Below are positions 58,123 to 63,643 of a stretch of DNA of 64,000 nucleotides, one piece after another. The DNA is from Methylobacterium longum (lineage in GTDB: Bacteria > Pseudomonadota > Alphaproteobacteria > Rhizobiales > Beijerinckiaceae), in the NCBI RefSeq assembly GCF_022179385.1, contig NZ_BPQS01000028.1:1-64000 (forward strand), given 5' to 3'. How positions within the stretch are numbered: position 1 is the first letter of the stretch; each line of letters starts with the position of its first letter. The notes under the pieces were generated by a model that did not search any database, was not told where the DNA came from, and saw only the letters and a list, made by a program, of their open reading frames with translations. Both the position numbers and the translations under genes were made by a program.

Positions 58123-58377
58123 ATGGCAGGCAAGGCGGTACCGCACTTCCACAACGAGCCCGGCGTGCCGGTGATCACCGTGGGGGTGAAGGAGTTCATG
58201 TGCATCGGCGCGCTGCCGCCGTTCGACCACCCCCACGTGTTCCTCGACATGGGCGCCGACAGCGAACTCATCTGCCAGTACTGCTCGACGCTCTACCGCT
58301 ACCGTGCGGGCCTGAAGGCCGACGAGGCGGAGCCGCAGGCCTGCGTGTGGCACGACGCCAAGCTCGCCGCGGAGTAA
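58123..58377 (+). CDS. Small CHCC-type zinc-finger protein
   Basis: This 84-residue protein has the zf-CHCC pattern: MCIG, PFDHPHVFLDMG, and CQYCSTLY (Cys, His, Cys, Cys). The same fold occurs in the complex I accessory subunit NDUFS6, and bacterial homologs are common in alphaproteobacteria. It could help complex I, but that is inference. It lies 13 bases ahead of the monooxygenase gene. Confidence 0.88.
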   Translation: MAGKAVPHFHNEPGVPVITVGVKEFMCIGALPPFDHPHVFLDMGADSELICQYCSTLYRYRAGLKADEAEPQACVWHDAKLAAE

Positions 58378-58390
58378 GGCGCGGCCGGCG

Positions 58391-59584
58391 GTGTCCTCCG
58401 ACCTTCCATCTCTGCGGATCGGGATCGTCGGAGCCGGGATCGGCGGGCTGACGGCGGCTCTTGCGTTGTCGGATGCCGGCCATTCCGTGACGGTCATCGA
58501 GCGCCGGACCGGCTTCAGCGAGGTCGGAGCCGGGATCCAGATCTCGCCCAACGCGAGCCGGGTGCTCGCCGCGCTCGGCCTCTCGGCCGCCCTGCGCCGG
58601 GCGGCGAGCGAGCCGCCGGGCGTGGAGGTGCGCGCCCTCGGTAGCGGGCGCCGCATCGGCGGCGTCACCCTGGGCGCACAGGCTCACAGCCGGTTCGGCG
58701 CCCCCTATTATGTCATCCATCGCGCCGACCTGCAGACGCTCCTCCTCGACGCGCTGCGGAGCCGTCCCGCGATCCGTCTCATGATGGGCCGCACCGTCGC
58801 GAACGTAACCGAGACAGCTTCCGAAGCCCGCCTCTTCATGGAGAGTGCCAGCGGTCTGCAGGAACTGGGTTTCGATCTCGCGATCGGGGCCGATGGTATC
58901 CGCTCCCGCCTGCGCCCGTTGCAAGACGCGGCAAAGCTGCGACCGGCGCATGCGGCGGCGTGGCGCGCCCTGGTCCCCATGGAGGCGGTGCCCGAGCCGT
59001 TGCGGGGTGGCTCGACCGGTCTCTGGCTCGGACGCGGCCGGCACGTCGTGCATTATCCGGTTCGCGACGGTCAGTTCCTCAACGTCGTGGCCGTGATCCC
59101 CGAGGCCGTGGGCGACGAGGGTTGGGGCCGGCTCGGGGAGCCGGCCGTGCTGCGGGCCCATTTCCGCGGCTGCGCAGGGCCGCTGCGGGACTTGCTCAGC
59201 CTGCCCGATTCCTGGCTGGTCTGGTCACTCGCCGACCGGGCGACGGCGCGCCCTATGGCCCGCGGCCGGGTCGCGCTGGTCGGCGATGCGGCTCATCCGG
59301 TCCTGCCGTTCCTCGCTCAGGGGGCCGCCCTGGCCATCGAGGATGCCGCCGTGCTGACGCAGGCGCTGGCGGCGCACGCGGACGTGCCAGCGGCCCTGGC
59401 GGCCTTCTCGAAGAGCCGGACGGCCCGGGTCCGGCGCGTCCAGAGGGCAGCCCGAAGCAACGGCAGGACCTATCATGCCGGCGGCCTCGTGGGCCTCGTG
59501 CGCAACGCGGTGATGGGCCGCCTCGGGCCTGACGGCATGCGCGACCGCTACGCCTGGCTCTACGGTTGGACGCCCCCGGCTTGA
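58391..59584 (+). CDS. FAD-dependent aromatic monooxygenase
   Basis: This 397-residue flavoprotein is of the salicylate/3-hydroxybenzoate hydroxylase type. The FAD-binding GIVGAGIGGLTAALALSDAG starts at residue 11, the DG motif is GADGIRSRLR, and GDAAHPVLPFLAQGAALAIED is the second FAD motif. It would hydroxylate an aromatic acid with NAD(P)H and O2; the substrate cannot be told. The start is GTG at 58391. No ring-cleavage genes adjoin it. Confidence 0.9.
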   Translation: MSSDLPSLRIGIVGAGIGGLTAALALSDAGHSVTVIERRTGFSEVGAGIQISPNASRVLAALGLSAALRRAASEPPGVEVRALGSGRRIGGVTLGAQAHSRFGAPYYVIHRADLQTLLLDALRSRPAIRLMMGRTVANVTETASEARLFMESASGLQELGFDLAIGADGIRSRLRPLQDAAKLRPAHAAAWRALVPMEAVPEPLRGGSTGLWLGRGRHVVHYPVRDGQFLNVVAVIPEAVGDEGWGRLGEPAVLRAHFRGCAGPLRDLLSLPDSWLVWSLADRATARPMARGRVALVGDAAHPVLPFLAQGAALAIEDAAVLTQALAAHADVPAALAAFSKSRTARVRRVQRAARSNGRTYHAGGLVGLVRNAVMGRLGPDGMRDRYAWLYGWTPPA

Positions 59585-59618
59585 TCGCGCTCGCGGCCCC
59601 CGCTACCCAGAAGCGGGC

Positions 59619-59705
<87 letters not shown>

Positions 59706-60021
59706 ACACTTAGCAGGTTTCAGGGTACCCGGCCGAACCGATCGGGGTAACGTTTGGGGTAACAGCAGCGGCCCGCACCGGAGCGCGAGCGACGTTCGTG
59801 AGGCACGTAAACCAGTCGCTAAAGCTCACGAATTAGTGATGAGCCGGCCGGCGGCTTAAACCCCGCTGGCCTTCCACGCTCGCCCACCGTTCGCCCCCCA
59901 GCGACAAGGGCGGGCGTGGATGCATCCTGTACGTTCTCGTCGGTCCGAATGCGCAGGCGGCGTCGTGAGAAGGCGCACGAAAACGTGATCGAACCCTCCA
60001 ATCGAATGCATCATTCTGAAT
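59706..60021. other. Gene-poor region after tRNA-Leu
   Basis: This region of about 316 bases directly follows the tRNA. It holds the first of two hairpin repeats (59874-59919) but no convincing gene. No second copy of the tRNA 3' end is present within the window. Confidence 0.55.
59874..59919. repeat. Inverted repeat element, copy 1
   Basis: CCACGCTCGCCC and GGGCGGGCGTGG flank a 22-base spacer and pair with one mismatch. The arms match those of a second copy at 60043-60090. The bases outside the arms are also similar (CTT before, AT after). Confidence 0.75.
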
Positions 60022-60402
60022 TCATCGGCTTTGGTCGATCTTCCACGCCCGCCGCCTAGTGTGCCCCTCAAGCTGCTTCGGCGGGCGTGGATGCTCAGAT
60101 CCGCCTATGGCGTGGGCACCTTGATCAGCCTCAGGTCGTCCATGACACCGACCATGATGCGCATATTTGTCGACGGATGCGCTGGTCCCGTTGACTGCGG
60201 CATCGATCGCATCATCAGCCGCATCACTCGAATTTCTGCGGGAGTGTAGGGACAGATCGGTTTCTGCCGACCACAGCCGCTCAAGCTTCTCGCCGAGCCT
60301 CAACAGTTCGGCATCGGCGGCACCCGTCTGCGCGGTGGCCGGCTCAGCGACCGGCGCGGCATAGCCAATAGCGTGGGCGAAATTGCAAGGGTGGCCGGTC
60401 AT
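60022..60402 (-). CDS. Small accessory protein, probable frameshift near the 3' end
   Basis: The frame from ATG 60402 reads MTGHPCNFAHAIGYAA, then an acidic helical part (DAELLRLGEKLERLWSAET and DDAIDAAVNGTSASVD). After that the open frame continues with unlikely composition through a hairpin repeat to 60022. The next frame instead reads MDDLRLIKVPTP and stops at 60105, right before the hairpin, and fits the family pattern better. So a frameshift near 60170 is suspected. Its start overlaps the stop of the upstream gene (ATGA). No function is assigned. Confidence 0.5.
   Translation of the reverse strand: MTGHPCNFAHAIGYAAPVAEPATAQTGAADAELLRLGEKLERLWSAETDLSLHSRRNSSDAADDAIDAAVNGTSASVDKYAHHGRCHGRPEADQGAHAIGGSEHPRPPKQLEGHTRRRAWKIDQSR
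60043..60090. repeat. Inverted repeat element, copy 2
   Basis: CCACGCCCGCCG and CGGCGGGCGTGG form a perfect 12-bp inverted repeat around a 24-base spacer. It lies just past a stop codon (60105-60107, minus strand) of the small gene that follows, so it may act as a transcription terminator or a REP-like element. Confidence 0.75.
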
Positions 60403-60620
60403 GCCTGCTCCTCCCGCGCAGCCGCGCACGCGTCGGCGAACTGGCAGCGCAGATCGTGACCGATATCGAGTAGCGGGCCGCTCAGGGCGTTGAGCGCATC
60501 GGTCTCGATCTCGCCGTCACGTTCACCGAGGTACATCAGCAACCGGCCGATGCGCTCGACGGTGCGGATGTTTGCTTCCATGGCCAGGATGGGCATCAGG
60601 GCGGGATTGCGCTCGCTCAT
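60399..60620 (-). CDS. Small accessory protein of unknown function
   Basis: This 73-residue protein starts MSERNPALMPILAMEANI and is helical and acidic (TVERIGRLLMYLGERDGEIE). It overlaps its neighbours on both sides with ATGA junctions, as the middle gene of a three-gene minus-strand operon. No family is recognised. Confidence 0.62.
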   Translation of the reverse strand: MSERNPALMPILAMEANIRTVERIGRLLMYLGERDGEIETDALNALSGPLLDIGHDLRCQFADACAAAREEQA

Positions 60621-60886
60621 GCCCTGCCTCCCGCGAGAGTGACGCTGGCCGTGCGCAGAACCGCATTGGCCCGGCGCAAACTCTGCACGGCTCGGAACCG
60701 CGCCGCGCGGCAGTCGGCGATCATGTGCTCGGCGGTGGCGCGAAGGGCGCACAATTCGGGATCGGCCTCGACCGGATCAGCCTCCCGCATGGCACGGATA
60801 GCCTGAGTGACCGGACCTACCTGTGCTGAAGGCAAGCGCGGGCGTTCACCGCCGCCGAGGGGCGGTGTAGGGTGGTGGATAGCCAT
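60617..60886 (-). CDS. Small accessory protein, first gene of a three-gene operon
   Basis: This 89-residue protein starts MAIHHPTPPLGGGERPRL, followed by a helical part (VTQAIRAMREADPVEADPELC and RAVQSLRRANAVLRTAS). The stop overlaps the next gene (ATGA). It is divergent from the ribbon-helix-helix gene at 60974, with 87 bases between them. No function is assigned. Confidence 0.62.
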   Translation of the reverse strand: MAIHHPTPPLGGGERPRLPSAQVGPVTQAIRAMREADPVEADPELCALRATAEHMIADCRAARFRAVQSLRRANAVLRTASVTLAGGRA

Positions 60887-60959
60887 GTGACGGTTCCAGA
60901 GGCGTTGCAGGGTTAGGGCCGGATGGAAGATTGAGCCCTTCCGTTCGGCCCGCAGTTCT

Positions 60960-60996
60960 GGTAAAGTAGAAATATGCTGATGTCAATTCCGGTAAA
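60960..60996. promoter_or_regulatory. Possible operator: two spaced GGTAAA direct repeats
   Basis: TCTGGTAAAGTAGAAA and TCCGGTAAATTCGAAA overlap the start of the ribbon-helix-helix gene, with the GGTAAA cores 31 bases apart (about three helical turns). Ribbon-helix-helix proteins often bind direct repeats and repress their own genes, so this may be the autoregulatory site. The evidence is pattern only. Confidence 0.3.
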
Positions 60997-61180
60997 TTCG
61001 AAAAAGGCGGGCCGACCTGCGGGGCGCGACTATCCGATTGCTGTCCAGCTACGCCTGACCGAGCCCTTAGCTACCGCTATCGACGACTGGCGCCGCGTTC
61101 AGCCGGACCTTCCAACTCGTTCTGAAGCCATCCGTCGGCTAGTCGAGAGAGCGCTAGTAGTTCCAACTGGGGACGACTAA
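60974..61180 (+). CDS. Ribbon-helix-helix family protein
   Basis: This 68-residue protein has a basic N-terminus (SKKAGRPAGRD), a beta strand (YPIAVQLRLTEPLATAIDDW) and the helix RSEAIRRLVERALVV typical of CopG/Arc-type DNA binders. It could start at ATG 60974 or 60980. The next gene begins at its stop (TAATG). The IRRLVE helix recurs as short remnants after later genes in this region. Confidence 0.75.
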   Translation: MLMSIPVNSKKAGRPAGRDYPIAVQLRLTEPLATAIDDWRRVQPDLPTRSEAIRRLVERALVVPTGDD

Positions 61181-61518
61181 TGCGCGGCGCTTTCGCCTAT
61201 GCCTTGGTCGGGAGCGCGCTAGCGATGATCGCCGCACGGGCGGATGAGCCGCTCCCGCAGATTGACTCTGAGGGCTACTGCAACACTACCGCCGACCTCG
61301 TCGACGACGACTCGTTCAAGCAGCAGTGTCTCGACGGTGAGGCCAAGGCTGAACGTCACGTCCGTGCCTTGTGGGCAGAGACGCCGGACAGCGTCCGCGC
61401 CGTGTGCGTGAAGGACCTCATGTTGGTGTCACCGTCCTACCAAGTCTTGTCGACCTGCATGTCCACGACGGTGGGAGAAATGTGGATCGCCGGCGAGTTG
61501 AAGGTAGTTCCTCGGTGA
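61180..61518 (+). CDS. Small secreted protein of unknown function
   Basis: This 112-residue protein has a signal peptide (MRGAFAYALVGSALAMIAARA) and a mature part with four cysteines (EGYCNTTADL, KQQCLDGEAK, RAVCVKDLML, LSTCMSTTVG), which may form two disulfides in the periplasm. Its start shares one base with the stop of the ribbon-helix-helix gene. No family is recognised. Confidence 0.68.
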   Translation: MRGAFAYALVGSALAMIAARADEPLPQIDSEGYCNTTADLVDDDSFKQQCLDGEAKAERHVRALWAETPDSVRAVCVKDLMLVSPSYQVLSTCMSTTVGEMWIAGELKVVPR

Positions 61519-61567
61519 CCCCATCCCCCGCCTCGTGGAAGAGACTTTGAGGACAAAGCAATCTTAG
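61519..61567 (+). repeat. Repeated coding-tail remnant, copy 1
   Basis: Ten bases after the previous stop, a frame reads RLVEETLRTKQS-stop (61529-61567). It has no start of its own. Its stop TAG runs into the GGAG ribosome site of the next gene. It matches four other copies downstream and the helix of the ribbon-helix-helix protein. Confidence 0.7.
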
Positions 61568-61578
61568 GAGCAGCGCCA

Positions 61579-61866
61579 ATGCGGAAACCTCGCAGGAAGG
61601 GCATCAAGCCGTTTTCGTTTTTAGCGATGAGCACGGATCTCGCGATGCTCGGCGTCGAGGCCCAGATGGTGATCGGCCAGCGCATCGCGATGCTCATGGT
61701 CGGCGGACCGAAGGCGCGGGCCGAGGCGCAGCGGATGGTGACCGAGAAGGTTCTCGCCGCCGGCAGCGCCGCGATGACGCTGGCGAAGGGCGGCGGTCCG
61801 CATAAGGTCGTGCGCAGCTACCGGACGAAGGTGCGGGCGAACCACCGTCGGCTTACCAAGGGCTGA
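61579..61866 (+). CDS. Small basic protein with phasin-like helix
   Basis: This 95-residue protein has a basic start (MRKPRRKGIKPFSF), a Met-rich amphipathic part (TDLAMLGVEAQMVIGQRIAM then AEAQRMVTEKVLAAGSAAM) and a basic end. It resembles short alphaproteobacterial proteins with a phasin-like helical region, but this is weak. The ATG follows GGAG. A tail remnant follows its stop. Confidence 0.65.
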   Translation: MRKPRRKGIKPFSFLAMSTDLAMLGVEAQMVIGQRIAMLMVGGPKARAEAQRMVTEKVLAAGSAAMTLAKGGGPHKVVRSYRTKVRANHRRLTKG

Positions 61867-61915
61867 CCCTATCCGCCGCCTCGTCGAGGAAGCGCTGAAG
61901 GCGAAGCGATCCTGA
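61867..61915 (+). repeat. Repeated coding-tail remnant, copy 2
   Basis: After the stop at 61866 a frame reads DPIRRLVEEALKAKRS-stop (ending 61915), the best match to the IRRLVE helix of ribbon-helix-helix proteins. There is no start codon in this frame nearby. CCTCGTCGAGG inside it is a short palindrome. Confidence 0.75.
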
Positions 61916-61963
61916 CGCCGCAGAACTGCACCAAGTTTTCCGGCCTACATGATAGGACCGTCC

Positions 61964-62143
61964 ATGTCTGATCTTCCCAACACCGCTCGCGGCCAACTGG
62001 ACTCAAGGACGGCCAGAGCTACCGCGCGCCTTGAGAACGCGGAGAATGTTCGGGCGGAGGCTGAGGACAAGCAGCAAGTGGCCGACGAACGGACAGCGCA
62101 GCTGAAGGCGATGCGTCTGGCGCGAGAAAACGAGAAATCCTGA
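61964..62143 (+). CDS. Small charged helical protein, paralog of the next gene
   Basis: This 59-residue, strongly helical protein (MSDLPNTARGQLDSRTARAT, then ENVRAEAEDKQQVADERTAQ) ends LKAMRLARENEKS. The C-terminal block resembles that of the protein at 62211 (LKAARLERDAAKAE). An in-frame ATG at 61949 is an alternative start. The function is unknown; similar short coiled proteins are common in this lineage. Confidence 0.62.
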   Translation: MSDLPNTARGQLDSRTARATARLENAENVRAEAEDKQQVADERTAQLKAMRLARENEKS

Positions 62144-62210
62144 CGCCTTGCCGGCTAGGGGTACGTGCGCCACCGCGAGGATCCGGAAGGCGCAAACTGA
62201 GGAGCCTTCT

Positions 62211-62393
62211 ATGGCTGACAACCACAGCAAAGAGCGAACGCAGGCCGAGGCCGCTTTTGCAAAGATGCAGGACCGTTCCGGCGGTCAGGTCGCCGACCAA
62301 TCGACAGTCAGTGCTGCGGATCAGAATACCGCACGCCTGAAGGCTGCGCGCCTCGAAAGAGATGCCGCCAAAGCCGAGTCAAGAAAGCCATGA
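62211..62393 (+). CDS. Small charged helical protein
   Basis: This 60-residue protein starts MADNHSKERTQAEAAFAKMQ behind GAGGAG. The end NTARLKAARLERDAAKAESR is similar to its upstream neighbour, so they look like diverged duplicates. Its stop overlaps the next microgene (ATGA). Confidence 0.66.
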   Translation: MADNHSKERTQAEAAFAKMQDRSGGQVADQSTVSAADQNTARLKAARLERDAAKAESRKP

Positions 62394-62455
62394 TGTGCGA
62401 CGGGATCCGCGAAGCCCTTACCGAGCACCTGACGGCGAAGGGCTATCTGAAGTGA
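62390..62455 (+). CDS. 21-residue microprotein, KGYLK type
   Basis: ATG at 62390 overlaps the previous stop and opens a 21-codon frame ending REALTEHLTAKGYLK. The following gene starts on its stop (GTGA). A related microprotein ending RQILTEYLKAKGYLE is encoded at 62883. Both resemble the helix of ribbon-helix-helix proteins. Whether it is translated as a product or serves coupling is open. Confidence 0.5.
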   Translation: MMCDGIREALTEHLTAKGYLK

Positions 62456-62664
62456 GTGACCCCGAGCCCGACGATATCTTCCGAGAACGGTTGCTGCGCG
62501 TGGTCGCTGAAAACGATCGCCACACCGCGCTTTTTGCGCGCGGATCTACGCTCGACCTCCTTGGCCGCAAGTACGATCGGTTCAGAACCGGCGTGCCGCT
62601 GAAGGGTTTCGGGGCAGATGAAAGCCAGCCCGCACCGAAGCCTTCCGCCGGATGGTGGAAGTAG
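62452..62664 (+). CDS. Small acidic protein, tandem paralog 1 (DPEPD family)
   Basis: This 70-residue protein starts GTG-AGT-GAC (MSDPEPDDIFRERLLRVV) and contains LDLLGRKYDRFRTGVPLKGF. The next gene encodes a clear paralog with the same blocks in the same order. Its 3' end overlaps a tail remnant read in another frame. No function is known. Confidence 0.66.
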   Translation: MSDPEPDDIFRERLLRVVAENDRHTALFARGSTLDLLGRKYDRFRTGVPLKGFGADESQPAPKPSAGWWK

Positions 62665-62687
62665 CGATGAAGGCTAAGCAATTATAG
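62646..62687 (+). repeat. Repeated coding-tail remnant, copy 3
   Basis: A frame reading RRMVEVAMKAKQL-stop starts inside the last codons of the preceding gene and ends at 62687, nine bases before the next ATG. It is the most diverged copy and overlaps coding sequence. Confidence 0.6.
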
Positions 62688-62695
62688 GGTAACAC

Positions 62696-62896
62696 ATGAG
62701 CGATCCTGAGCCCGACACCGACTTCCGCGAGCGATTGCTCCGACAAGTTCCTAACGGCGATAGGGACCTCGTGATCGGAGCGTCGGGGAGGCGGCTCGAT
62801 GCGTTGGGTCGCAAGTACGACGTGCACAGGACTGGCGTGCCCCTGGATGGCTTCGATGGGTTCGAAGCTGGTAGCGCCGAAGATGACGGCGCCTGA
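62696..62896 (+). CDS. Small acidic protein, tandem paralog 2 (DPEPD family)
   Basis: This 66-residue protein (MSDPEPDTDFRERLLRQV, then LDALGRKYDVHRTGVPLDGF) is a duplicate of the gene just upstream; the middle parts have diverged. The next microgene begins inside its 3' end. Confidence 0.66.
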   Translation: MSDPEPDTDFRERLLRQVPNGDRDLVIGASGRRLDALGRKYDVHRTGVPLDGFDGFEAGSAEDDGA

Positions 62897-62972
62897 CCTT
62901 AAGCCATCGCGGGTCGAAGTTATCCGCCAGATCCTCACCGAGTACCTGAAGGCGAAGGGCTATCTGGAATGA
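62883..62972 (+). CDS. 29-residue microprotein, KGYLE type
   Basis: ATG 62883, overlapping the previous gene by 14 bases, opens MTAPDLKPSRVEVIRQIL and ends TEYLKAKGYLE. It is a paralog of the microprotein at 62390. Its stop overlaps the next start (ATGA). The helix IRQILTEYLKAK resembles the ribbon-helix-helix C-terminal helix. Confidence 0.5.
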   Translation: MTAPDLKPSRVEVIRQILTEYLKAKGYLE

Positions 62973-63121
62973 GCGTCGCCACGCTCGCGGTGGCACTATG
63001 TGTCTTCGCCGTGGCGACGATCTCGGCAAGGCTTCTCAGCTACGCGGGGTATGAGAACGCCCCGTACATGGTGTTGGTGTCTGGACTCGTGGCAGGCGGC
63101 GTATTTGCCGCTCTGAGATAA
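62969..63121 (+). CDS. 50-residue membrane microprotein
   Basis: ATG 62969 overlaps the previous stop and encodes two hydrophobic segments (MSVATLAVALCVFAVATISA and MVLVSGLVAGGVFAAL) with a short polar loop between. A small inner-membrane protein is likely. No family is recognised. A tail remnant lies in frame directly after its stop. Confidence 0.55.
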   Translation: MSVATLAVALCVFAVATISARLLSYAGYENAPYMVLVSGLVAGGVFAALR

Positions 63122-63169
63122 GCCACTCACCGTCTCGTCGAGGAAGCCTTGAAGGCGAAACAGTCCTGA
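63122..63169 (+). repeat. Repeated coding-tail remnant, copy 4
   Basis: RLVEEALKAKQS-stop (63131-63169) lies in the same frame as the preceding microgene, nine bases after its TAA, and its stop shares one base with the start of the next gene (TGATG). It is nearly identical in protein sequence to copy 2. Confidence 0.75.
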
Positions 63170-63444
63170 TGGAGGTGATCGTGGAGAACGAGGACCGCGA
63201 GCTTGAGCACTCGTCGCTTTCAGGTCGCTTCACACGCGATGGTGTGACGGTGGACGTGAAGATCTACCGCTTTGCCGGTACTGACGATCCTTGGCAGTTA
63301 GAAGTCGTTGACCAGGAGGGTAGCTCAACAGCATGGGATAAGCCGTTTCCGACCCCACAAGACGCCTTCGACGCCCTCAACCAGACAGTAGAGGAAGAGG
63401 GTATGGCAGCGCTCGTGGTGCCCCTAAAATCGACGATCCACTGA
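63169..63444 (+). CDS. Small accessory protein of unknown function
   Basis: This 91-residue protein reads MEVIVENEDRELEHSSLSGR, then FTRDGVTVDVKIYRFAGTDD and WQLEVVDQEGSSTAWDKPF. It is mostly beta then helical, without catalytic motifs. Similar short proteins are widespread in Methylobacterium accessory regions, from memory. Its start overlaps the stop of tail copy 4. Confidence 0.68.
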   Translation: MEVIVENEDRELEHSSLSGRFTRDGVTVDVKIYRFAGTDDPWQLEVVDQEGSSTAWDKPFPTPQDAFDALNQTVEEEGMAALVVPLKSTIH

Positions 63445-63494
63445 CCCAGCCCCCGCCTCGTGGAAGAGGCGCTGAAGACGGGGGCTGGTGGACT
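63445..63494 (+). repeat. Repeated coding-tail remnant, copy 5
   Basis: PRLVEEALKTGAGGL (from 63454) lies in frame nine bases after the stop at 63444. This copy has lost the KAKQS-stop ending and reads on, so it is the truncated end of the series. Confidence 0.6.
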
Positions 63495-63510
63495 GACGAG
63501 ATGCACTAAA

Positions 63511-63545
63511 TGGAAAGACGGAGTGCCTCTTGCGAAGCACTCCGT
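63511..63545 (-). terminator. Strong hairpin terminator
   Basis: ACGGAGTGC and GCACTCCGT form a perfect 9-bp stem with a 10-base loop, followed on the minus strand by CTTTCC. It lies six bases beyond the stop of the microgene at 63551 and could also stop transcripts from the plus-strand array. Confidence 0.75.
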
Positions 63546-63550
63546 CCCGC

Positions 63551-63643
63551 TTACATCAAGATCTTCAGGATCGCAGCCAACGCTATGAGGCAAGGTGCGA
63601 GCTTGATTTCGATCGTGATGGTGACACCGAGATTGGTCTTCAT
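63551..63643 (-). CDS. 30-residue membrane microprotein
   Basis: ATG 63643 opens MKTNLGVTITIEIKLAP followed by a short hydrophobic end (CLIALAAILKILM). A GAGGG ribosome site lies at proper distance and a strong terminator follows the stop. The design (short polar beta part then one membrane helix) recalls very small proteins seen in other Hyphomicrobiales. It faces the plus-strand microgene array. Confidence 0.5.
   Translation of the reverse strand: MKTNLGVTITIEIKLAPCLIALAAILKILM

Noticed and set aside
59706..60021. Possible integrase remnant or attachment-site copy after tRNA-Leu
   Set aside because: I could not find a second copy of the tRNA 3' end or any recombinase motif in the window.
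60974..63494. CRISPR array or integron cassette array
   Set aside because: The repeats are coding-like, imperfect and irregularly spaced, and there are no attC-like hairpins, integrase or cas genes.
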